DNA of 5,762 nucleotides from Oscillospiraceae bacterium (lineage in GTDB: Bacteria; Bacillota; Clostridia; Oscillospirales; UBA929). A program made the translations under genes and the position numbers. Shown here in pieces: positions 1 to 5,305 of this stretch. The notes under the pieces are model-generated. The model saw nothing but the letters and a program-made list of their open reading frames with translations, was not told the origin of the DNA and searched no databases. Numbering within the stretch: the first letter of the stretch is position 1; every line of letters starts with the position of its first letter. The stretch spans positions 1-5,762 of the forward strand of contig JAISVO010000063.1 in assembly GCA_031271525.1 (NCBI GenBank), written 5' to 3'.

Positions 1-686
1 TGCACGAACTCCATGTCCCGCAGCTCCGCGCCGGCCTTCATCGCGAGGGCGAAACCGTCGCCGGTGGCCGCCGGCGGGTTGGTGGAGGAGGAGTAGATCT
101 GCCCCAACCCTCCAGCCGCGAGGACGACAAAGCGGGCGGTGATGACGGTCAGCCGCCCGTTGCGGAGGGCGAGGGCGCCCCGCGCCTCGCCGTTGGCGTT
201 CAGGAGCAAGTCGGTTACGAAGCAGCCGCCCAAAAACGAGATGTTCTGACGGTTCGCCGCGAGGTTCATCAGAGCGCGGACGGTCTCCCGTCCGGTGGCG
301 TCGCCCCCGGCGTGGACCACACGGTTCCGGGTGTGACCGCCCTCCCGGGTGATCGCGAAATCACCCTCGGCGTCGAGGTCGAAGGGCACCTTCATCTCGG
401 CGAGGCGGCGCACATCCTCCGGCCCTTCGGCGGCTAAGGTACGAACCGCTTCCTCGTCGTTCAGCCCAGCCCCGGCGATCAGGGTGTCCTCCACATGGTA
501 CTCGGGGGTGTCGTCCTTTGCGACGGCGGCGGCAATCCCGCCCTGCGCGAGCCCCGAGGAGGAGGAATCGACGCTCTCCTTGGCGGAAAACAACACCGAG
601 AGCCGCTTGTCGATGTTCAAGGCGGTATACAGCCCCGCCAAACCGCTGCCGACGATCAAGACATCGGTCCGCAATGAATCGCTCAT
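1..686 (-). CDS. nadB: L-aspartate oxidase NadB, N-terminal 228 residues (3' end beyond window)
   Basis: This flavoprotein oxidises L-aspartate to iminoaspartate, the first step of bacterial de novo NAD synthesis in the cytoplasm; NadA consumes the product. Reading from the ATG at 686, the sequence shows an FAD-binding Rossmann start (DVLIVGSGLAGL, residues 8-19), the AQGG loop (47-50), TREGGH (113-118, whose Glu matches the substrate-site Glu121 of the E. coli enzyme), the RVVHAGGDATG stretch (122-132), the second FAD segment VVLAAGG (187-193) and ATGDG (207-211). It runs off the left edge inside MEFVQ, just before the family's HPT motif. About 228 of the usual 430-540 residues are present, with no internal stop. 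The start ATG overlaps the nadA stop as ATGA, and a weak AGGA lies about 10 bases upstream, so translation is probably coupled to nadA. The succinate dehydrogenase/fumarate reductase flavoprotein subunit is homologous, but the motifs and the adjacent nadA favour NadB. Confidence 0.95.
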   Translation of the reverse strand, partial: MSDSLRTDVLIVGSGLAGLYTALNIDKRLSVLFSAKESVDSSSSGLAQGGIAAAVAKDDTPEYHVEDTLIAGAGLNDEEAVRTLAAEGPEDVRRLAEMKVPFDLDAEGDFAITREGGHTRNRVVHAGGDATGRETVRALMNLAANRQNISFLGGCFVTDLLLNANGEARGALALRNGRLTVITARFVVLAAGGLGQIYSSSTNPPAATGDGFALAMKAGAELRDMEFV

Positions 687-1582
687 ACCGCCATCATCCT
701 GACCAAACTCGCCCGGGCGGCGTCCATTACGTCTTGCGCCAAGGTGATTTCGGGCACCTCGCCCCGGAGCGCTTTCTCAACGTCTTGCAGGGAGGTCTTC
801 TTCATATTCGGGCAAACAAACCCGGCGCGGAGAAGGAAGCATGTCTGCTCCGGCGCGGTGATTTGGAGGCGTTCCACCACCCCGACCTCGGTGCCGATGA
901 CAAACTCGCTCCCGGGAGGCGCCGTCTCCGCCTCGCGAAGGATCCAAGAGGTGCTGCCAACCCCGTCGGCGAGCTTCACCACCTCGGGGCGGCATTCGGG
1001 GTGAACCAGCAGCCTCGCGCCGGGCCGCGCCTTCCGCACGGCGAGGACATCCTCTGCGCCCGCGCGGTGGTGGACCGGGCAGTAGCCGTCGAACAGGTAG
1101 AAGGTTTTCCCGGGGACCCGCTCCGCCACATAACCGCCCAAGTTTTGGTCGGGCAGGAAGATGATCTCGTTTTCGGCTAAGCTTTCCGCGATCCGTACGG
1201 CGGAGGAGGAGGTGCAGCAGATGTCGCACTCCGCCTTAACCGCCGCCGAGGTGTTGATATACGCCATCACGGCGGCGTTCGGGTGATCTTCCCGCAGTTT
1301 CCGTACGTCCTCGGGGGTGATCATGTCCGCCATCGGGCATCCGGCGTCGGGCGCGGGCAGGATCACCGTCTTCTCCGGACAGAGGATCTTGGCGCTTTCC
1401 GCCATAAAACGCACTCCGCAGAAGATCAACGTCTTTTGCGGAGCGCTTGCGGCCATTTTCGCCAATTCAAAAGAGTCGCCCACCGCGCCGGCGAGTTGCT
1501 GGATGTCGGTGGTTTGGTAGTAGTGCGCGAGGATCAGCGCGTCCCGCCGCTCCGCCAGCGCCCGAAGCTCATTCGTGGTCAT
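683..1582 (-). CDS. nadA: Quinolinate synthase NadA (4Fe-4S enzyme)
   Basis: NadA condenses iminoaspartate with dihydroxyacetone phosphate to give quinolinate, the second step of de novo NAD synthesis. From the ATG at 1582 it is 299 residues, a usual length for the shorter NadA type. Three cysteines match the known 4Fe-4S ligands in position: Cys82 (AGCPMAD), Cys168 (GYCPVH) and Cys257 (FVCPNMKK). Other landmarks are AHYYQ (19-23), GDS (35-37), AYINT (107-111), PDQNLG (144-149), HPEC (194-197), GSTSWI (209-214) and GTEVG (230-234). The usual CTSSNA motif reads CTSSSA (123-128), a mild change. The start is uncertain. ATG 1582 gives the normal N-terminus but has no Shine-Dalgarno and overlaps the upstream gene by 14 bases, which suggests re-initiation by terminating ribosomes. 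A TTG at 1627 would add 15 low-complexity Thr/Ala/Ser residues. The stop overlaps the nadB start. A Pro-Pro-Gly at 222-224 is a known type of EF-P-relieved pause site. Confidence 0.96.
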   Translation of the reverse strand: MTTNELRALAERRDALILAHYYQTTDIQQLAGAVGDSFELAKMAASAPQKTLIFCGVRFMAESAKILCPEKTVILPAPDAGCPMADMITPEDVRKLREDHPNAAVMAYINTSAAVKAECDICCTSSSAVRIAESLAENEIIFLPDQNLGGYVAERVPGKTFYLFDGYCPVHHRAGAEDVLAVRKARPGARLLVHPECRPEVVKLADGVGSTSWILREAETAPPGSEFVIGTEVGVVERLQITAPEQTCFLLRAGFVCPNMKKTSLQDVEKALRGEVPEITLAQDVMDAARASLVRMMAV

Positions 1583-1994
1583 GCTTGTGACCGTGGCAGT
1601 GCCCGCACTCACAGTCGCCGATGTCAAAACTCAGCTTCTCGCCGCAGGAGGCGCATTTGGTCCCGCCCTCAAACAATGTGTCCTCATCCACAACGAAGAC
1701 GTGACCGCAGCCCGGACAGGTAATTTCGTACTCCTCGTCGTCATCGTCATCCTCGTCGTCGTCCCCGTCGTCGATGTCGTCTTCCAGCATCTCGGCGATA
1801 TTGTCCATCGTGTCCTCCAGCTCGTCCATCGAGTCTTCCAGCTCCGCGATGTCCTCCTCGGCGTCGGCGAGGGCGTCGCTCATGTTGTCCAGAACCTCTA
1901 TGACCGCCGAAAAGAGCTTGTATTCATTGGTGGAGGGGTCGATTTGCAAACCCGTCATTAACCCCTTCAGGTATTCGAGTTTTTTTGCGTACAT
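1569..1994 (-). CDS. Small acidic zinc-ribbon protein, CD1247-like
   Basis: This 141-residue protein has no assigned biochemical function that I know of; it resembles clostridial proteins annotated with a CD1247 N-terminal domain, an assignment made from memory. Three parts are visible. Residues 1-70 are a likely helical or coiled-coil segment (MYAKKLEYLKGLM, then heptad-like DALADAEEDIAELEDSM). Residues 71-90 are almost entirely Asp and Glu. Residues 93-117 form a zinc ribbon (CPGC and CASC, 17 residues between the pairs). The tail, 128-141, is rich in Cys and His (CECGHCHGHKHDHE) and looks able to bind metal. No signal peptide or membrane segment is seen. The ATG is well supported by GGAGG at 2005-2009, ten bases upstream. 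It starts 21 bases after the efp stop and its 3' end overlaps the nadA start, so it is the second gene of that operon. A metal or Fe-S related role is a guess from composition and context. Confidence 0.85.
   Translation of the reverse strand: MYAKKLEYLKGLMTGLQIDPSTNEYKLFSAVIEVLDNMSDALADAEEDIAELEDSMDELEDTMDNIAEMLEDDIDDGDDDEDDDDDEEYEITCPGCGHVFVVDEDTLFEGGTKCASCGEKLSFDIGDCECGHCHGHKHDHE
1725..1784. repeat. Low-complexity GAY/GAR trinucleotide tract in the CD1247-like gene
   Basis: On the plus strand this is a run of tcg, tca, tcc and tcctc units. On the coding strand it is mostly GAC/GAT with some GAG/GAA codons, giving a 20-residue stretch with 18 Asp/Glu, Ile and Gly near its start and Tyr near its end. 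Such tracts can change length by slippage, but every change seen in frame would only lengthen or shorten the acidic linker. Nothing here shows it is variable. Confidence 0.7.
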
Positions 1995-2015
1995 GGTATA
2001 AAAACCTCCGGTATT

Positions 2016-2582
2016 TTAGTTTTTGGCCCGTTCGAGGTATTCCCCGGTGCGGGTGTCGATCCGCAGGGTGTCGCCGGCGTTGATGAAGAGAGGGACCTTG
2101 ACGACCGCGCCGGTCTCCAGCGTCGCCGGTTTCATGACGTTCGTCGCGGTGTCGCCGCGGACGCCCGGCTCGGTGTCGGTGACCTTCAGCTCGACGAAAG
2201 TCGGCAGTTCCAGCCCGAAGACGCTGCCCTTGTAGGAGAGCACCTTGCAGACCATATTCTCCTTGACTAGGTCGAAGCGGTAGCTCTCGATGATAGCTTT
2301 CCCGATAGGGATTTGTTCAAACGTCTCGTTGTCCATAAAGTAGTACAGGTCGTCGTCGGCATAGAGGTACTGCATATCCCGCCGTTCGACGTAGGCGTTC
2401 TCAAATTTGTCGGTGGGGTTGAAGGTACGCTCGATGACGCCGCCCGACAGCACATTGCGGATTTTCGCGCGGACGAACGCCGCGCCCTTCCCCGGCTTGA
2501 CATGCTGGAACTCCACCACCTGCATGACCTGCCCATCCATTTCAAAGGTGACGCCGTTGCGGAAATCGCCCGCAGTGACCAT
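2016..2582 (-). CDS. efp: Translation elongation factor P (EF-P)
   Basis: EF-P binds the ribosome between the P and E sites and relieves stalling at consecutive prolines. The protein is 188 residues, full length for the family (B. subtilis about 185). An N-terminal KOW-like domain (about 3-60) carries the tip loop KPGKG (29-33). Lys32 is at the position that is 5-aminopentanol-modified in B. subtilis and that corresponds to the modified Lys34 of E. coli. Two OB domains follow (about 67-125 and 130-186). Residues 151-170 fit the family signature K-x-A-x4-G-x2-[LIV]-x-V-P-x2-[LIV]-x2-G exactly. The start ATG has GGGAGG at 2591-2596, eight bases upstream. It is the first gene of the operon leading into the CD1247-like gene, nadA and nadB. 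No epmA, epmB or earP-like modification gene is in the window, which fits the Bacillota-type loop but does not prove it. Confidence 0.98.
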   Translation of the reverse strand: MVTAGDFRNGVTFEMDGQVMQVVEFQHVKPGKGAAFVRAKIRNVLSGGVIERTFNPTDKFENAYVERRDMQYLYADDDLYYFMDNETFEQIPIGKAIIESYRFDLVKENMVCKVLSYKGSVFGLELPTFVELKVTDTEPGVRGDTATNVMKPATLETGAVVKVPLFINAGDTLRIDTRTGEYLERAKN

Positions 2583-2638
2583 ATCCGTTTCCTCCCGCTC
2601 TCTGTCTCGTTATCAGTCTGTGATTTTTCCACGCCGTT

Positions 2639-2667
2639 ATTGTATCGCAACCCGTACCGTTTGGCAA
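2639..2667 (-). promoter_or_regulatory. Sigma-A promoter of the efp-nadAB operon
   Basis: On the minus strand the -35 hexamer is TTGCCA (2662-2667) and the -10 is TACAAT (2639-2644), separated by exactly 17 bases. Each matches consensus at four or five of six positions. Transcription would begin near 2632, giving a leader of about 50 bases before the efp start. It is the only good minus-strand promoter noticed upstream of this gene cluster, and no clear terminator or second promoter was seen between its genes. Confidence 0.78.
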
Positions 2668-2721
2668 GTATAAGTTTTTGGGGGACGCATCTCCGGCGGG
2701 GTAAATTTTTTCAAAAGCCTC

Positions 2722-2750
2722 TTGACATTCGTTAATAATCGCGCAATACT
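2722..2750 (+). promoter_or_regulatory. Sigma-A promoter of the DeoR-family gene
   Basis: A perfect TTGACA -35 (2722-2727) is followed after 17 bases by AATACT (2745-2750), a four-of-six match to TATAAT. Transcription would start near 2757, leaving a leader of about 55 bases. The promoter is back to back with the efp promoter; the two -35 boxes are about 55 bases apart, so a regulator bound between them could affect both. Confidence 0.7.
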
Positions 2751-2773
2751 GTGAATGTATCCCATGCGCATTC
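2726..2773. promoter_or_regulatory. Candidate regulator half-sites (CATTC / GAATG) around the deoR-type promoter
   Basis: CATTC occurs at 2726-2730 (overlapping the -35) and at 2769-2773, and its complement GAATG at 2753-2757 near the expected transcription start. They form two inverted repeats: ACATTC-N22-GAATGT and TGAATG-N11-CATTCA. The second flanks the palindrome ATGCGCAT (2764-2771). DeoR-family proteins often repress their own promoters through repeated sites, so these are candidate autoregulatory operators. The arms are short and chance is a real alternative. Confidence 0.3.
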
Positions 2774-2811
2774 ATGCAATAACACTTATGATCAGGAAGG
2801 GAGAATCTGTC

Positions 2812-3597
2812 ATGTTCATTGAGGAACGGCATCAGGCGATTTTACGGACGATTCAGGAAACCGGGCGCATTTCGGTCGGCGACATTCAGGAGAGGTTCGA
2901 CGTCTCCCCCGATTCGGCCCGCCGGGACTTGCGGCTGCTGGAGGAGCGAGGACTTCTCAAGCGCACCCACGGCGGCGCGATCCCGATCCAGCAGGTGAAC
3001 AGCAACCCGCCCCGGCACAGGGACCCGGGTCAAATGGAGGTCTATGACAACTATGCGGCTATCGCGAAGAAAGGGGCGGAGTTTATCCGAGAAAACGACG
3101 TCGTCTACCTGACCAGCGGGTCGGTCGGGTTCATCATGATTAAGTACCTGCCAAAGGACATCCCCTATACGCTGGTGCTCAATTCGGTCACGCTGGCGAA
3201 CGAACTAAAGTATTGGGATAACCTCAATGTCTACATCACGGGCGGCAAAATGCGGATGCACGGCACAACCTCGCTGGTCGACAGCTTCGCGGCGGATTTT
3301 GTAAGGAATATGAATTTCGACCTCTGCCTGATGACCGGCGCGGGGTACGACGCGGCGTTCGGGTTGTCCAACAACACCGGCGAAACGGCGGCGTTCCAGC
3401 GTACGGTGCTGGAGAACACCCGGCAAAAGATCCTTTTGATGCCAAACGCAAAAATCGGCTTCCGCGCCTTCCTCAAAGTCTGCGGTGCCGACAGGTTTGA
3501 TACGCTGATCACCGATTGGGACGCCGAGGAGGATGAGCTCGCAAAAATCGAGGAGCGTGGCGTACGGGTGTTTGTCGTGGAGAAACCCGCTTCGTAG
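2812..3597 (+). CDS. DeoR-family transcriptional regulator with an altered sensor domain
   Basis: This 261-residue protein has the full DeoR layout. Residues 5-57 are the winged helix-turn-helix, ending in the family signature (SARRDLRLLEERG, then RTHGG at 51-55). Residues about 78-255 are the DeoRC sugar-phosphate sensor of the phosphosugar-isomerase fold, with ITGG (142-145), FDLCLMTGAGYD (169-180), GLSNNTGETA (184-193) and LITD (232-235). The DGGTT-type ligand motif is replaced by LTSGSVG (100-106), and the usual DSSK reads PNAK (211-214), keeping only the Lys. The effector may therefore differ from a classic sugar phosphate, or binding may be lost. The ATG at 2812 is chosen because AGGAAGGGAG lies just upstream (2794-2803) and MFIEERHQ is the normal DeoR N-terminus; an in-frame ATG at 2755 lies before the likely transcription start. 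No kinase, transporter or other sugar gene is adjacent, so the target is unknown. Confidence 0.92.
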   Translation: MFIEERHQAILRTIQETGRISVGDIQERFDVSPDSARRDLRLLEERGLLKRTHGGAIPIQQVNSNPPRHRDPGQMEVYDNYAAIAKKGAEFIRENDVVYLTSGSVGFIMIKYLPKDIPYTLVLNSVTLANELKYWDNLNVYITGGKMRMHGTTSLVDSFAADFVRNMNFDLCLMTGAGYDAAFGLSNNTGETAAFQRTVLENTRQKILLMPNAKIGFRAFLKVCGADRFDTLITDWDAEEDELAKIEERGVRVFVVEKPAS

Positions 3598-3603
3598 GCA
3601 AAG

Positions 3604-3639
3604 AACCCCCCGTATCCGCCGGGGCGAACACGGGGGGTT
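3604..3639. terminator. Hairpin between convergent deoR-type gene and guaB, likely bidirectional terminator
   Basis: AACCCCCCGT (3604-3613) and ACGGGGGGTT (3630-3639) pair perfectly over 10 bases with a 16-base loop. It begins 6 bases after the stop of the plus-strand regulator and lies 6 bases beyond the stop of minus-strand guaB, where a shared terminator is expected. Neither side has a clean U run (TTGACC on the plus strand, TTCTTTG on the minus strand), so its strength is uncertain. Confidence 0.7.
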
Positions 3640-3645
3640 GACCCT

Positions 3646-5139
3646 CTATTGCTGCACGTTCGGGGTGTAGTTCGGGGATTCCTTCGTGATATAAATGTCA
3701 TGCGGGTGGCTCTCGCGCAAGCCGGCGCCGCTGATCCGCATGAACCGGCCGTCCCGCTGGAGCGACTCGATATCGGGCGTGCCGCAGTAGCCCATACCGG
3801 CACGGACGCCGCCGCACATCTGGAAGACGGTGTCGCTCAGCAGCCCCTTGTACGGTACCCGGCCCTCGATCCCCTCGGGAACCAGTTTGGTCGAGCCGCT
3901 TTGGAAGTACCGGTCCCGGCTGCCGCCGCTCTTCTCGTTCATCGCGCCCATCGAACCCATCCCGCGATAGGACTTGAACTGACGGCCTTGGTAAATTTCA
4001 CTCTCGCCCGGCGACTCCTCGCACCCGGCGAACAGCGAACCCATCATCACGGTGTCGGCGCCCGCCGCGAGAGCTTTGACGATGTCGCCCGAGTATTGGA
4101 CGCCGCCGTCGGCGATGACGGGGATGCCGTCCTTCTGTGCCTCGCAGGCGACGTCGTACACCGCCGTGATCTGCGGGACGCCGATCCCCGCCACCACGCG
4201 GGTGGTGCAGATCGAACCCGGACCCATCCCAACCTTGACGCAGTCCGCGCCTGCGGCGATCAACGCCTTCGCCGCTTCGCCGGTGGCGATGTTGCCCGCG
4301 CAGAGCTGCACCTCCGGCCACCGGACTTTGAGGGATTCCAGCGCGCGCAGGATGTTTTGGCTGTGTCCGTGCGCCGAGTCGAGGACCAAGATATCCGCGC
4401 CCGCCTCAATCAGCGCCGCCGACCTCTCCATGACGTCCGCCGTCGCGCCGATCGCCGCGCCGACGAGGAGCCTGCCCATCGAGTCCCGGGCGGAGTTGGG
4501 GTACTGCACCGCCTTCTCGATGTCCTTGATGGTGATCAAGCCCTTGAGCTTCCCCCCAACGTCCACCAACGGCAGTTTTTCCACCTTATGCCGATGCAGG
4601 ATTTCTTTGGCTTTGCCCAAATCGGTGCCGGTCGGCGCGGTGACGAGCTTCTCGATCGTCGTCATCACCTCGCTGATCGGTTTATCGAGGTTATCTTCAA
4701 ACTTCATGTCCCGGTTGGTGAGGATCCCCACAAGGATCCCCTCGTCGATGCAGATCGGAACACCCGAGATGCGGTATCTCGCCATCAGCTCCTCAGCGTC
4801 CCGCAGGGTGTGCTGCGGGGATAAGAAAAACGGGTTCGTAATGACCCCGTTTTCGCTCCGCTTGACCCGGTCTACCTCCCCGGCCTGCATCTCTATGCTC
4901 ATATTCTTATGGATTATGCCGACGCCGCCCTCCCGCGCAATCGCTATGGCAAGCCTCGCCTCAGTGACGGTGTCCATCGCCGCGCTGATCAGCGGAATGT
5001 TGAGCCGCAACGTCTTGGTCAGCCGGGTGACCAATGAAACGTCGGAGGGCGTCACCTTGCTGTGTGCCGGAATCAACAGCACATCGTCAAAGGTGATGCC
5101 CTCTTTGAAAAACTTGACGCTAAAATCCGATTGAACCAC
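3646..5139 (-). CDS. guaB: Inosine-5'-monophosphate dehydrogenase
   Basis: GuaB oxidises IMP to XMP with NAD+, the committed step of GMP synthesis. From the GTG at 5139 it is 497 residues, close to the usual 485-490. The first half of the barrel starts at GITFDDVLL. A CBS pair (about residues 92-215) is present and complete. The catalytic core shows LDSAHG (254-259), the active-site loop GPGSICTTR with Cys311, ADGG (344-347), the flap with RGMGSM (392-397), the Arg410-Tyr411 dyad in SRDRYFQ, and PEGIEG (421-426). The C-terminus is the typical SHPHDIYITKESPNY. GTG 5139 is preferred over an in-frame GTG at 5148 because the ribosome site AAGGATGTG (5147-5155) sits seven bases before the former but overlaps the latter. 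GMP reductase is excluded by the CBS domains and length. It is apparently monocistronic, with its own promoter and a downstream hairpin. Confidence 0.98.
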   Translation of the reverse strand: MVQSDFSVKFFKEGITFDDVLLIPAHSKVTPSDVSLVTRLTKTLRLNIPLISAAMDTVTEARLAIAIAREGGVGIIHKNMSIEMQAGEVDRVKRSENGVITNPFFLSPQHTLRDAEELMARYRISGVPICIDEGILVGILTNRDMKFEDNLDKPISEVMTTIEKLVTAPTGTDLGKAKEILHRHKVEKLPLVDVGGKLKGLITIKDIEKAVQYPNSARDSMGRLLVGAAIGATADVMERSAALIEAGADILVLDSAHGHSQNILRALESLKVRWPEVQLCAGNIATGEAAKALIAAGADCVKVGMGPGSICTTRVVAGIGVPQITAVYDVACEAQKDGIPVIADGGVQYSGDIVKALAAGADTVMMGSLFAGCEESPGESEIYQGRQFKSYRGMGSMGAMNEKSGGSRDRYFQSGSTKLVPEGIEGRVPYKGLLSDTVFQMCGGVRAGMGYCGTPDIESLQRDGRFMRISGAGLRESHPHDIYITKESPNYTPNVQQ

Positions 5140-5146
5140 GCAAGCC

Positions 5147-5155
5147 ACATCCTTT
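5147..5155 (-). promoter_or_regulatory. Ribosome binding site that decides the guaB start
   Basis: The minus-strand reading AAGGATGTG differs at one position from the anti-Shine-Dalgarno complement AAGGAGGTG. It is seven bases upstream of GTG 5139. The ATG at 5150-5148 inside it is out of frame with guaB. Confidence 0.6.
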
Positions 5156-5171
5156 CAATTATTAACAATAA

Positions 5172-5200
5172 ATGATACCACAGGCGCGGCCTGTTGTCAA
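5172..5200 (-). promoter_or_regulatory. Sigma-A promoter of guaB
   Basis: On the minus strand, perfect TTGACA (5195-5200) and TATCAT (5172-5177, five of six) are separated by 17 bases, with an extended -10 TGG just before the -10. The stretch upstream of the -35 is AT-rich, like an UP element. The transcript would start near 5165 and have a leader of about 25 bases, too short for a riboswitch. Confidence 0.85.
5180..5194. promoter_or_regulatory. Palindrome inside the guaB promoter spacer, candidate operator
   Basis: The minus-strand sequence ACAGGC-CGC-GCCTGT is a perfect inverted repeat with 6-base arms and a 3-base centre. It fills most of the space between the -35 and -10, where a bound protein would block RNA polymerase. 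It does not resemble the B. subtilis PurR box. The binding protein, if any, is unknown. Confidence 0.4.
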
Positions 5201-5265
5201 ATTGTAAATAATGGGCCTCTATTTTCCGAAAGCCGCGAACCGATGGTGCATCCGGCCAAAGTTTG

Positions 5266-5274
5266 TGGTATACT
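5266..5274 (+). promoter_or_regulatory. Extended -10 promoter of the SPFH gene
   Basis: TGG followed by TATACT (5269-5274) forms an extended -10 element; the hexamer matches TATAAT at five of six. No good -35 is found 16-18 bases upstream (the best-placed hexamer, at 5246-5251, matches poorly). Transcription would start near 5281, 25 bases before the ATG. It diverges from the guaB promoter, with the two -10 elements about 95 bases apart. Confidence 0.6.
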
Positions 5275-5305
5275 GGAGCCAGCGAATACGAAGGAGGAAG
5301 AGTGT

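Noticed and set aside
349..1180. Plus-strand open frames opposite nadB and nadA
   Set aside because: They overlap each other and the conserved nadBA genes in antisense, and their low-complexity Arg/Ser/Pro composition is typical of shadow frames.
2755..2811. N-terminal extension of the DeoR-family protein from ATG 2755
   Set aside because: This ATG lies at or before the predicted transcription start and has no ribosome site, while ATG 2812 has a strong one and gives the normal family N-terminus.
2542..2832. Minus-strand open frame of 96 codons across the efp start and the divergent promoters
   Set aside because: It would run through both promoters and out of frame into efp, and has no family resemblance.
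3649..4824. Long plus-strand open frame (391 codons) opposite guaB
   Set aside because: It is antisense to a clearly conserved IMP dehydrogenase, is rich in Arg, Asp, Ala and His as GC-rich antisense frames are, and has no recognisable domain.
4052..5134. Second plus-strand open frame (360 codons) opposite guaB
   Set aside because: It is another antisense frame of the same conserved gene, rich in Ser, Pro and Thr, without a ribosome site or family motif.
5225..5245. Possible PurR box (CCGAA and CGAAC) between guaB and the SPFH gene
   Set aside because: The two motifs are in the same orientation and too close together, whereas the PurR target is an inverted pair about 16-17 bases apart; they also lie well upstream of the guaB promoter.
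5140..5305. Guanine or other riboswitch in the guaB leader
   Set aside because: The predicted leader is only about 25 bases long, which leaves no room for an aptamer.
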